Source: CAMLOF01 sp966692625 | GTDB taxonomy: Bacteria; Pseudomonadota; Gammaproteobacteria; Burkholderiales; Burkholderiaceae_C | Direction of reading: 5' to 3' | Assembly: GCA_966692625.1 (NCBI GenBank) | Contig: CBKZAG010000023.1 | Location: 1-26,616, forward strand | DNA: 26,616 nucleotides | Shown here: positions 1 through 7,706 of the stretch, one piece after another | Layout of the letters: the number at the start of each line of letters is the position of its first letter | Numbering within the stretch: position 1 is the stretch's first letter | The notes under the pieces: generated by a model | The model's database searches: none | Told to the model about the DNA's origin: nothing | The model's input: only the letters and a program-made list of their open reading frames with translations | Made by a program: the position numbers and the translations under genes

Positions 1-138
1 CTGGCCATCGAGATGGGCGCCGACGCGGTGGACATTGGCAAGACCATCCACCCGCACCCCACGCTGGGCGAGAGCATTGGCATGGCGGCAGAGGTGGCGC
101 ACGGTTCGTGCACGGACTTGCCGCCGCAGAAGAAGTAA
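1..138 (+). CDS. lpdA: Dihydrolipoyl dehydrogenase, C-terminal end (partial)
   Basis: Only the last 45 codons are inside the window, in frame from base 1 to a TAA stop at 136-138. The peptide contains the HPHPT segment followed by LGESIGMAAE. This is the C-terminal dimer-interface signature of E3 (dihydrolipoamide dehydrogenase), where the His acts as the acid/base for the disulfide of the partner subunit. E3 is the FAD flavoprotein that reoxidises lipoyl groups of the pyruvate, 2-oxoglutarate and related dehydrogenase complexes in the cytoplasm. The short tail PPQKK is unremarkable. A strong hairpin terminator follows 18 bases after the stop, so this is the last gene of its operon. Which complex it serves cannot be judged from this fragment; a mercuric or glutathione reductase relative is much less likely given the HPHPT context. 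Confidence 0.88.
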   Translation: MAIEMGADAVDIGKTIHPHPTLGESIGMAAEVAHGSCTDLPPQKK

Positions 139-156
139 CCCTTCTGTTCAGAAAGC

Positions 157-185
157 AAAAAGGCAGCTCAACGAGCTGCCTTTTT
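157..185. terminator. Bidirectional intrinsic terminator between lpdA and fabI
   Basis: A perfect 8-bp stem (ggcagctc at 162-169, gagctgcc at 173-180) has a 3-base loop. It is flanked by five A on the left and five T on the right, so it has a U-tract in both directions. It lies between convergent lpdA and fabI and should end transcription of both. Confidence 0.9.
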
Positions 186-205
186 GTTGGTGGGGTGTGA
201 GGCGA

Positions 206-1006
206 TCAGGCTTCGGCTGGTTCGGCAATGCCGCCCACCACCTGGCTGAAGCCACCGTCCACGTAGGTGATTTCGGCGCTCACGCCAGCTGCCAGGTTGC
301 TCATCAGGAAGGCGGCAACGTTGCCCACGTCTTCGATGGTGACGTTGCGGCGGATGGGGGAGTTCTCGGCCACGACGTTCAGGATCTTGCCGAAGCCCTT
401 GATGCCGCTGGCGGCCAGCGTCTTGATGGGGCCGGCGGAAATGCCGTTGGCGCGCAGGCCACGGCCCTTGGCGCCGAGCGACTCTGCCAGGTAGCGCACG
501 GACGCTTCCAGCGACGCCTTGGCCAGGCCCATGGTGTTGTAGTTGGGCACGGTGCGCACGGCACCCAGGTAGGTCAGGGTCAGCAGCGCCGAGTTGTCGT
601 TCAGGTAGGGCAGGGCCGCCTTGGCCATGGCCGGGAAGCTGTAGGCGCTGATGTCGTGAGCGATCTTGAAGGCTTCGCGGCTCAGGCCGTCCAGGAAGTC
701 GCCAGCAATGGCTTCGCGCGGGGCGTAACCGATGCTGTGCACAAAACCGTCAAACGTGGGCCAGTGTGCAGACAGGTCGCGGAACAATTGTTCGATCTGG
801 GCATCATCACCCACATCGCAGTCAAAAACCAGATTCGACCCGAAGTCTGCCGCGAACTCGGTGATGCGGTCCTTGAAGCGTTCGCCCACGTAGCTGAAGG
901 CCAGTTCCGCGCCTTGTTCGTGGCAGGCCTTGGCAATGCCATAAGCGATGGAACGGTTGGACAGCACGCCCGTGATCAGCAATTTCTTGCCAGCCAGAAA
1001 ACCCAT
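206..1006 (-). CDS. fabI: Enoyl-[acyl-carrier-protein] reductase (NADH), FabI
   Basis: A 266-residue short-chain dehydrogenase/reductase fold enzyme that performs the last reduction of each fatty acid elongation cycle, trans-2-enoyl-ACP to acyl-ACP with NADH, in the cytoplasm. The start MGFLAGKK and the dinucleotide-binding region with SIAYGIA are those of classical FabI, and the length fits the family (E. coli 262). The FabI catalytic set is present: Tyr146, Tyr156 and Lys163 in YNTMGLAK, with the same numbering as E. coli. Gly93 in the HSIGYA segment matches the triclosan-sensitive form. The ATG at 1006-1004 is preceded by GGAG at a good distance. Its start codon overlaps an alternative ATG of the divergent yejA frame, so the two genes have very little intergenic space. 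It converges on lpdA with a shared terminator. Confidence 0.97.
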   Translation of the reverse strand: MGFLAGKKLLITGVLSNRSIAYGIAKACHEQGAELAFSYVGERFKDRITEFAADFGSNLVFDCDVGDDAQIEQLFRDLSAHWPTFDGFVHSIGYAPREAIAGDFLDGLSREAFKIAHDISAYSFPAMAKAALPYLNDNSALLTLTYLGAVRTVPNYNTMGLAKASLEASVRYLAESLGAKGRGLRANGISAGPIKTLAASGIKGFGKILNVVAENSPIRRNVTIEDVGNVAAFLMSNLAAGVSAEITYVDGGFSQVVGGIAEPAEA

Positions 1007-1043
1007 GAGTCAATCTCCAGAAAAAATCCTGCAGAATTGTCGC

Positions 1044-2930
1044 ATGCGCGCCCACCCATCCAGTACCCGCCGCCTTTCCTGGTTCCCTTCGGCGGGGCGC
1101 ACGCTGGCGTCGGTGCTGACATTGGCGGCTGTGCTGGTGGCACCTGCTGCCTGGGCGGCCCACGGTTACGCACTGTGGGGCGAACTCAAGTACCCGGCCA
1201 GTTTCACGCATTTTGATTACGTGAACCCGAACGCCCCCAAGGGTGGCGAGTTGCGGTTGGTGAGCAACCTGCGGGTGTCCACCTTCGACAAGTACAACCC
1301 CTTCACGTTGCGTGGCAACGCGCCCGCCTACCTGTCTGACCTGATGTTCGACAGCCTGCTGACCGGTGCCGCCGACGAGAGCGGCGCCGCCTACGGCCTG
1401 CTGGCTGAGGATGTGACAGCCGCCCCGGATGGTTTGTCGGTGACGTTCCGCCTGCGGAGCGAGGCGCGCTTCCACAACGGTGACCCGGTGCTGGCGGCCG
1501 ATGTGAAGTTCAGCTACGACACGCTGATGGGGCCGCACACCTCGCCAGCGTACAAGACCATTCTGGCCGACGTGGCGGGCCTGGACGTGCTGGACGAGCG
1601 CACTGTGCGATACCGCTTCAAGAAGCCCAACCGGGAATTGCCGATCACGGTGGGTGGGCTGCCTGTGTTCAGCCGCGCCTGGGGCAACGAGATCGACCCC
1701 AAGACCGGCCAGCGCAAAACCTTCGACCAGGTGGTGATGGACATTCCCATTGGCAGCGGGCCTTACAGGATCGGACCAGTGCGTTTTGGCAAGGACATCA
1801 CCTACGTGCGCGACCCCAACTACTGGGCGCGTGATTTGCCGGTGCGCAAGGGCACGGCCAACTTCGACCGCATCACCGTCAAGATCTACAAGGACAACAC
1901 CGCCCGGCTGGAGGCGCTGAAGGCGGGCGAGTTCGACCTGATGCGCTTCTTCTCGGCGGGGGACTGGGCACGCCGCGTCAACGGCAAGCGGTTTGACAGC
2001 GGCGAACTGGTCAAGGGCGAATTCACGCACCGCCTGCCCACCGGCTTCCAGAGCTATGTGCTCAACACACGCCGCGCACCGCTGGACGACATCCGCGTGC
2101 GCGAGGCGCTGGGCCTGGCGCTGGATTACGAGTGGATGAACCGCCAGATGTTCTACAACAGCTACCAGCGGGTGCGCGGGCTGTTTGGCAACACGGATTG
2201 TTCACCTGAAGGGGTGCCGGGGGCGGATGAGCTGGCGCTGCTGCAGCCTTGGCGCAAGCAGTTGCCACCAGCGGTGTTTGGCCCGATGTATGAGCCGCCG
2301 CGTACCGACGGCGGCAGTTCGTTACGCGCCAACCTACGGCGTGCCCAGGCGCTGTTGCGTGAAGCAGGTTGGACGGTGCAGGATGGCAAGCTGCGCAACG
2401 CCCGGGGCGAGCCCATGGTGCTGGAATACCTGGACAGCGCCGAGACCGGTGCGCGCGTGGTCACGCCCTGGTCGCGCAACCTGGAGAAGCTGGGCATCGA
2501 GTTGAACTTTCGCCCGGTGGACTTTGCGCTCTACCAGCAACGCCTGCGCACTTTTGACTTCCAGATCATCTCTATCGCCTACGGCGGCACCCACAACCCG
2601 GGTGCCGAGTACGCCGACCTGTTTGGCAGCGTGGCTGCGCGTACCGAGGACTCTGGCAACTTCGCTGGGGTGAGCAACGCGGCGGTGGATACGCTCATCA
2701 CCCGCATGACGGACGCGCGCACCAAACCCGAATTCCTGGCAGCCTGCCGCGCGCTGGACCGCGTCATCAGCCACAGCCACTATCTGATTCCGCAATGGTC
2801 GGCCACCACGCACCGCATGGCCTACAACGCCTGGCGGCTGGAGCGACCCAAGGACATGCCACCTTACGCCTCGGGCGAGGGCTGGGCCATTGACACCTGG
2901 TGGGCCAAACCGGCTGCCATTACCAAGTGA
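1044..2930 (+). CDS. yejA: Extracellular solute-binding protein, family 5 (YejA-type)
   Basis: A 628-residue periplasmic binding protein of the peptide/nickel SBP_bac_5 family, and the ligand receptor of the YejABEF importer. In E. coli this importer takes up microcin C and some peptides. Starting at ATG 1044, the N-terminus has a basic segment, a hydrophobic core (about residues 19-35) and an AWA cleavage site near residue 38. The mature protein then begins AHGYALWGELKYP and continues with FDYVNPNAPKGGEL, both typical of YejA/microcin C binding proteins. An in-frame ATG at 1005 would add 13 residues and overlap the fabI start codon. The signal peptide fits the shorter form better, although neither start has a strong ribosome-binding site. 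The pair of arginines near residue 9 is not followed by a proper Tat consensus, so Sec export is more likely. It is the first gene of a four-gene operon; yejB starts 15 bases downstream. Confidence 0.9.
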   Translation: MRAHPSSTRRLSWFPSAGRTLASVLTLAAVLVAPAAWAAHGYALWGELKYPASFTHFDYVNPNAPKGGELRLVSNLRVSTFDKYNPFTLRGNAPAYLSDLMFDSLLTGAADESGAAYGLLAEDVTAAPDGLSVTFRLRSEARFHNGDPVLAADVKFSYDTLMGPHTSPAYKTILADVAGLDVLDERTVRYRFKKPNRELPITVGGLPVFSRAWGNEIDPKTGQRKTFDQVVMDIPIGSGPYRIGPVRFGKDITYVRDPNYWARDLPVRKGTANFDRITVKIYKDNTARLEALKAGEFDLMRFFSAGDWARRVNGKRFDSGELVKGEFTHRLPTGFQSYVLNTRRAPLDDIRVREALGLALDYEWMNRQMFYNSYQRVRGLFGNTDCSPEGVPGADELALLQPWRKQLPPAVFGPMYEPPRTDGGSSLRANLRRAQALLREAGWTVQDGKLRNARGEPMVLEYLDSAETGARVVTPWSRNLEKLGIELNFRPVDFALYQQRLRTFDFQIISIAYGGTHNPGAEYADLFGSVAARTEDSGNFAGVSNAAVDTLITRMTDARTKPEFLAACRALDRVISHSHYLIPQWSATTHRMAYNAWRLERPKDMPPYASGEGWAIDTWWAKPAAITK

Positions 2931-2945
2931 CGGGGAGAACGATCC

Positions 2946-3971
2946 ATGTGGGCCTACATCCTCAAACGCCTGTTGCTGATGATTCCGACCTTGTTCGGGG
3001 TCTTGCTCATCACCTTCGTTGTCATCCAGTTTGTGCCCGGCGGGCCGGTGGAGCAGTATTTGGCTGAAGCCCGAGCCGGGGCGGTGGGCGGTGCGGAAGG
3101 CGGCTCGGTCTATCGGGGTGCGCAAGGGGTGGACCCGCAGCGGCTGGAACAGATCAAGGCGCTGTACGGCTTTGACAAACCGGCGCATGAGCGCTTCTTC
3201 CAGATGCTGGGCCAGTTTGCGCGGTTTGACCTGGGCACCAGCTTTTTTCAGAACAAGGCCGTCTCGCTACTGGTGGTGGAAAAGCTGCCGGTGTCCATCA
3301 GCCTGGGGTTGTGGACCTTCTTCATCAGCTACCTGATCGCGGTGCCTTTGGGTGTGGCCAAGGCGGTGCGTGCCGGCTCACGCTTTGACCTGGTCACCAC
3401 GCTGCTGGTGCTGGTGGGCTACGCCATCCCTGGCTTTGTGCTGGGCGTGGCGCTGCTGGTTATCTTTGGCGGGCAGCTGCAGTGGTTCCCGCTGCGCGGC
3501 CTCACGTCGGCGAACTGGGATGAACTGTCGTGGGGGGCGCGCATCGTGGACTACCTCTGGCACATCACCTTGCCGGTCACGGCCATGGTGCTGGGCAGCT
3601 TTGCCGTCACGGCCATGCTGACGAAGAACTCGTTCTTGGAAGAGATCCGCAAGCAGTATGTGCTGACCGCCCGCGCCAAGGGCCTGAGCGAGCGCCAGGT
3701 GCTTTGGAAGCACGTGTTCCGCAACGCGCTCATCCCGATCATCACTGGTTTCCCCGCAGCCTTCGTGGGGGCGTTCTTCGCAGGTTCGCTGCTCATCGAA
3801 ACGCTGTTTTCGCTCGACGGTCTGGGCCTGCTGAGCTACGAGAGCGTGATCCGGCGCGACTACCCCGTTGTGCTGGGCACGCTGTACCTGTTCACGTTGA
3901 TCGGCTTGGTGACCAAGCTGATCAGCGACCTCTGCTATGTCTGGGTGGATCCTCGTGTCAAGTTCGATTGA
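2946..3971 (+). CDS. yejB: Microcin C/peptide ABC transporter permease YejB
   Basis: A 341-residue inner-membrane permease of the BPD_transp_1 (DppB/OppB) family, one of two transmembrane subunits of the Yej importer. The N-terminus MWAYILKRLLLMIPTLFGVL is the standard opening of DppB-type permeases, followed by the periplasmic insertion typical of YejB (about residues 40-80, glycine- and alanine-rich). The cytoplasmic EAA coupling loop is clear at about residues 238-260, with ARAKGLSERQVLWKHVFRNA. The protein ends in YVWVDPRVKFD, as expected for the family. A good Shine-Dalgarno (GGGGAGAA) sits 7 bases before the ATG. The next gene, yejE, starts inside its last codons, which suggests translational coupling. 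E. coli YejB is slightly longer (364). Confidence 0.94.
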   Translation: MWAYILKRLLLMIPTLFGVLLITFVVIQFVPGGPVEQYLAEARAGAVGGAEGGSVYRGAQGVDPQRLEQIKALYGFDKPAHERFFQMLGQFARFDLGTSFFQNKAVSLLVVEKLPVSISLGLWTFFISYLIAVPLGVAKAVRAGSRFDLVTTLLVLVGYAIPGFVLGVALLVIFGGQLQWFPLRGLTSANWDELSWGARIVDYLWHITLPVTAMVLGSFAVTAMLTKNSFLEEIRKQYVLTARAKGLSERQVLWKHVFRNALIPIITGFPAAFVGAFFAGSLLIETLFSLDGLGLLSYESVIRRDYPVVLGTLYLFTLIGLVTKLISDLCYVWVDPRVKFD

Positions 3972-5001
3972 ATCCGGGCCCTTGTCGCCATCTCGGCGTG
4001 CGTGGCTGCGCTTCAAACGCAACCGGCTCGGCTACGTCAGCCTGATTGCGTTTTGCGTGCTGGTGGTGGCCAGCCTGTTTGCCGAAGTTCTGTCCAACGA
4101 CCGGCCGCTGTTGGTGCGCTACGAGGGGCAGTTTTACACACCACTGGTGCACGACTACCCCGAGACGGTCTTTGGCGGTGACTTTGAGACCCCCACCGAC
4201 TACCTGGACCCGTACATAAGAGAGCGCCTGAGCGCTGGCGACAACTGGGCCATCTACCCGCTGAACCCCTACGGCCCCAAGACGCTGAACTACTTTGCCA
4301 AGGAGCCCAACCCATCTGCACCGTCGCGCGACAACTGGCTGGGTACCGACGACCGGGGGCGCGACCTGCTGGCGCAATTGATTTATGGCTTCCGCGTGAG
4401 CGTGCTGTTCGCCCTGGCGTTGACCGTGATCGGCGTCGTGCTGGGTGTGGCCGCCGGTGCAGTGCAGGGCTACTTTGGCGGGAGAACCGACCTGGCCTTC
4501 CAGCGCTTCATCGAAATCTGGGGTTCCATGCCGGAGCTGTACCTGCTCATCATCTTCAGCGCCGTCTTTGCACCCAGCCTGGCGCTGCTGCTGGTGCTGC
4601 TCAGCCTGTTCGGGTGGATGGGCCTGAGCGACTACGTGCGCGCCGAGTTCCTGCGCAACCGCCAGCTGGACTACGTGCGTGCCGCCCGCGCCATGGGGTT
4701 GACCAACGGCCAGATCATCTGGCGCCACATCCTGCCCAACAGCCTCACGCCCGTGGTCACCTTTCTGCCCTTCCGCATGAGCGCCTCCATCCTGGCGCTG
4801 ACCTCGCTCGACTTCCTCGGGCTGGGCGTGCCGCCGGGTACGCCGTCGCTTGGGGAACTGCTCAGCCAGGGCAAGAACAACATCGACGCGTGGTGGATAT
4901 CGCTTTCCACCTTTGGTGTGCTCGTCGTCACGCTGCTGTTGCTGACCTTCATGGGTGACGCGCTGCGCGACGCCCTGGACCCGCGAAAGGCTGAAGCATG
5001 A
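3955..5001 (+). CDS. yejE: Microcin C/peptide ABC transporter permease YejE
   Basis: A 348-residue DppC/OppC-type inner-membrane permease, partner of YejB. After a short N-terminal arm and first membrane helix it carries the large periplasmic domain characteristic of YejE (NDRPLLVRYEGQFY, then FGGDFETPTDY). The segment NWLGTDDRGRD precedes the permease core, and an EAA loop (RAARAMGLTNGQIIWRHILP) lies near residue 245. I chose the GTG at 3955 because GGTGGA lies 5 bases upstream. The only in-frame ATG (3937) has no visible Shine-Dalgarno and would lengthen the overlap with yejB from 17 to 35 bases. The stop overlaps the yejF start as ATGA, so translation is coupled. The start is the uncertain part; the function assignment is firm. 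Confidence 0.92.
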   Translation: MSSSIESGPLSPSRRAWLRFKRNRLGYVSLIAFCVLVVASLFAEVLSNDRPLLVRYEGQFYTPLVHDYPETVFGGDFETPTDYLDPYIRERLSAGDNWAIYPLNPYGPKTLNYFAKEPNPSAPSRDNWLGTDDRGRDLLAQLIYGFRVSVLFALALTVIGVVLGVAAGAVQGYFGGRTDLAFQRFIEIWGSMPELYLLIIFSAVFAPSLALLLVLLSLFGWMGLSDYVRAEFLRNRQLDYVRAARAMGLTNGQIIWRHILPNSLTPVVTFLPFRMSASILALTSLDFLGLGVPPGTPSLGELLSQGKNNIDAWWISLSTFGVLVVTLLLLTFMGDALRDALDPRKAEA

Positions 5002-6653
5002 ACCAGGCCAACACTGCAGGAGCACCAGCGCAGCCTCCATTGCTTGAGGTGCACGGTTTGCGGGTGGCTTTTGGCGGCCAGCCCGTGGTGCACGGCATTG
5101 ACCTGACGTTGAATGCCGGGGAAAAGCTGGCGCTGGTGGGTGAGTCAGGCTCGGGCAAAACGGTCTCGGCCCTCAGCCTGTTGCGCCTGCTGCCGCAAGC
5201 CGAGGTGAGTGGCCAGGCCCGCTTGCACGGCCGCGACCTGATCCAATGCAGCGAGCGGGAGCTGCGTGGCGTTCGCGGTGACGAGGTTGCCTGCGTTTTT
5301 CAAGAGCCGATGACTGCGCTCAATCCGCTCTACACCATAGGTGCACAGATCGCGGAGGTGCTGCTGCTCAAGAAGGGGCTGACCGGAGAGCGTGCCAGTG
5401 AGCGCGTGCTGGAGTTGCTGCGTGCCACTGGCATACCCGAGCCCGAACGCCGTGCAGCGGCCTACCCGCATCAGCTCAGCGGCGGCCAGCGCCAGCGGGC
5501 CATGATCGCCATGGCGCTGGCCAGCGAGCCCAAGCTGCTTATTGCCGACGAACCCACCACAGCGCTGGACGCCAGTCTGCGCGGCCAGATACTCGACTTG
5601 CTGGGCGAGTTGCAGCAGCGCATGGGCATGGCGGTATTGATGATCACTCACGACCTGCATCTGGTGCGCCAGTTTGCAGACCGGGTGGCGGTGATGGAAC
5701 GTGGCCACCTGGTGGAGCAGGGTACCGTGGACCACGTGTTTGCCCAACCGCAGCACCCCTACACGCGCAAGCTGCTGGACAGCCGCCTGCGCCGCCATTT
5801 GCCTGAAGATCATGAGCCGGAACGCGGCACACCGGATGTGCTGCGGGCTGAGCAGTTGACCGTTCCCTACGCCACGCCCTTGCCGGGCGTGCGCGGCTGG
5901 TTCCGCAAGGGGCGCTTCGAGGCCGTCCGTTCCGTGGCGTGGCGCCTTGCCGAGGGTCGGACCCTTGGTGTGGTGGGCGAGTCTGGCTCTGGCAAGTCCA
6001 CATTGGCCCTGGCTGCCCTGGGCTTGCTGCCCAGCGAGGGGCAGTTGCAGGTGATGGGCGATTCATGGAGCGGCACGCGGCACGGCAGCGCGCGAGACCG
6101 CGCACTGCGCAGGCAGGTGCAGGTGGTGTTCCAGGACCCGTTTTCTTCCCTGTCTCCACGTATGACGGTCGAGCAGATCGTGGGTGAAGGCCTGGAGGTG
6201 CACGAGCCCGGCATGCCCCCGGAGCAGAGGCGTGAGCGCATTCTGCAGGCCCTTCACGAAGTGGGCTTGCTGCCCGAATCGGAGCGTGGTGGGCAGGCGC
6301 GCTGGCTGATGCGATACCCTCATGAGTTTTCGGGCGGACAGCGCCAGCGGCTGGCCATCGCGCGGGCGCTCATCGTGCAGCCGCGGGTGCTGGTGCTGGA
6401 CGAACCCACCAGCGCGCTTGACGTCACGGTGCAGAGGCAGGTCATTGATCTGTTGCTGCATCTGCAAAAGGCACGCAGGCTCAGCTATTTGCTCATCACA
6501 CACGACGTGGATGTCATCTGGGCCATGGCCCATGACGTGCTGGTGATGAAAGACGGCCAAGTGCTGGAAACGGGCCCTGCCGAGAAAGTGCTGCGTGCAC
6601 CCAAACACCCCTACACCCACCAGTTGCTGAAGGCCAGTGCCGAACTGTTGTGA
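4998..6653 (+). CDS. yejF: Microcin C/peptide ABC transporter, fused double ATPase YejF
   Basis: A 551-residue protein with two complete ABC ATPase domains in one chain, the arrangement that distinguishes YejF from the separate DppD/DppF pair. Domain 1 has Walker A GESGSGKT (48-55), signature LSGGQRQ (160-166), Walker B LLIADEP (180-186) and the switch His218. Domain 2 has Walker A GESGSGKS (327-334), signature FSGGQRQ (444-450), Walker B VLVLDEP (464-470) and His502. Both sites therefore look catalytically complete. After each domain comes the HPYT motif (253-256 and near 537) typical of oligopeptide transporter ATPases. It sits on the cytoplasmic face and powers YejBE. The ATG overlaps the yejE stop (ATGA), with AAAGG upstream. 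No clear terminator follows before the next gene 39 bases on. Confidence 0.95.
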   Translation: MNQANTAGAPAQPPLLEVHGLRVAFGGQPVVHGIDLTLNAGEKLALVGESGSGKTVSALSLLRLLPQAEVSGQARLHGRDLIQCSERELRGVRGDEVACVFQEPMTALNPLYTIGAQIAEVLLLKKGLTGERASERVLELLRATGIPEPERRAAAYPHQLSGGQRQRAMIAMALASEPKLLIADEPTTALDASLRGQILDLLGELQQRMGMAVLMITHDLHLVRQFADRVAVMERGHLVEQGTVDHVFAQPQHPYTRKLLDSRLRRHLPEDHEPERGTPDVLRAEQLTVPYATPLPGVRGWFRKGRFEAVRSVAWRLAEGRTLGVVGESGSGKSTLALAALGLLPSEGQLQVMGDSWSGTRHGSARDRALRRQVQVVFQDPFSSLSPRMTVEQIVGEGLEVHEPGMPPEQRRERILQALHEVGLLPESERGGQARWLMRYPHEFSGGQRQRLAIARALIVQPRVLVLDEPTSALDVTVQRQVIDLLLHLQKARRLSYLLITHDVDVIWAMAHDVLVMKDGQVLETGPAEKVLRAPKHPYTHQLLKASAELL

Positions 6654-6692
6654 TCCAATCTAGGGTTTTTGATATTGACGAAAGCGACGAGC

Positions 6693-7451
6693 ATGCCCGT
6701 TGATACCGTTCCTGTGACTTGGACGACGCCTTTGCGCTGGCTGGTGCTGGGTTGGAAGGATTTGCGGGCGAACCCGGTGCCGGGGCTGGTTCATGGCTTT
6801 CTGCTTGCCCTGTTCGGGGCCATTTTGGCTCTTGCCGCACGTGATCAGTTCTGGTGGCTGGTGGGGGCTTTCTCCGGTTTTCTCCTCGTCGCTCCGGTGC
6901 TGGCCACCGGGCTGTACGCCGTCAGCCGGGCGCTGGAAAAAGGCAAGAAAATTGGCCTGGCTGAAATCCTTTCCTTGTGGACGTCTGGCGACCGCCGTCT
7001 CATCGCCTTCGGGCTGTTGCTGGGCTTGGCGGGCACGGGTTGGGTGCTGACGTCCGCTGGCTTGATCACGTTGTGGTCAGACGTGCCCATTCGCAGGCCC
7101 GCTGATTTTCTGCGCCACGTGGTGCTGGCGGACTCCCCTGGCCTGTTCGAGGTTTGGCTGCTGCTGGGGGCATTGCTGGCGGCGCCCATGTTTGCCTCCA
7201 GCGTGCTGACATTGCCCCTGCTGGTGGATACGCGCGCCCCGCTGTGGGTGGCGGTCACGCAAAGCTGGCGCGCGGTAAGCAACTATCCGGGCCCGCTGGC
7301 TTTGTGGGCCCTGCTGATTGCCGTGCTGGTGGGGCTGGGCATGGCCACGTTCCTGCTGGGCCTGATTTTGGTCGTGCCTTTGCTGGGCCACGCCAGCTGG
7401 CATGCCTACCGTGACTTGTTGCCTCCTGGCGACGACGGACGCGTTCTGTAA
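6693..7451 (+). CDS. DUF2189-like multi-pass membrane protein
   Basis: A 252-residue inner-membrane protein of unknown function. About six hydrophobic segments are visible, at approximately 29-50, 54-78, 105-130, 150-180 and a long double one at 203-240. The opening TTPLRWLVLGWKDLRANP and the pattern of a short amphipathic N-terminus followed by paired helices resemble DUF2189 proteins, found near respiratory or unknown genes in proteobacteria. No catalytic motif is visible. I chose ATG 6693. An in-frame TTG at 6669 gives an eight-residue extension without a ribosome-binding site. It follows yejF on the same strand and may be read through from it, but its role need not be linked to the importer. 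It is 14 bases upstream of the DUF2788-like gene. Confidence 0.75.
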   Translation: MPVDTVPVTWTTPLRWLVLGWKDLRANPVPGLVHGFLLALFGAILALAARDQFWWLVGAFSGFLLVAPVLATGLYAVSRALEKGKKIGLAEILSLWTSGDRRLIAFGLLLGLAGTGWVLTSAGLITLWSDVPIRRPADFLRHVVLADSPGLFEVWLLLGALLAAPMFASSVLTLPLLVDTRAPLWVAVTQSWRAVSNYPGPLALWALLIAVLVGLGMATFLLGLILVVPLLGHASWHAYRDLLPPGDDGRVL

Positions 7452-7465
7452 GTCAGGTGGCAGGC

Positions 7466-7687
7466 ATGGAAGCTAATTTGTTTGGTTACACGGAAGCTCA
7501 GATCGCGCAATTCGGTCTGACCTTCGGTGTAGGCGCCTTCGTTCTGTACATGATGTTCATTGTCTTCAACCTGGCGCGTGAGTCCAAGGCGGGCAAGTTC
7601 GGGACATTCGTCATCTTCCTCGTGCTGTCACTTGGCATGCTGGGTTTTCTGGCAAAGAACGTGATCAAGTGGATATTGGATCTCTGA
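7466..7687 (+). CDS. DUF2788-like small membrane protein
   Basis: A 73-residue protein with two hydrophobic helices (about 20-35 and 47-66) separated by a short charged loop (ARESKAGKFG). The start MEANLFGYTEAQIAQFGLTF and this loop match what I know of the DUF2788 family, small conserved proteins of beta- and gammaproteobacteria without an assigned role. The ATG at 7466 is preceded by GGTGG; a GTG at 7457 would add only three residues. It sits between the DUF2189-like gene and the GspE-like ATPase, 19 bases before the latter, so the three may be cotranscribed. The function is unknown. A structural helper of a membrane complex is only a guess from its size. Confidence 0.78.
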   Translation: MEANLFGYTEAQIAQFGLTFGVGAFVLYMMFIVFNLARESKAGKFGTFVIFLVLSLGMLGFLAKNVIKWILDL

Positions 7688-7706
7688 AGCAGTCAAGGAC
7701 AGGCGT

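Noticed and set aside
1071..1100. A Tat signal in YejA (two arginines before the hydrophobic core)
   Set aside because: The residues after the arginine pair do not fit the Tat consensus; Sec export is sufficient.
822..2030. A 402-codon minus-strand frame across fabI and yejA
   Set aside because: It overlaps two genes with clear family motifs; no recognisable product.
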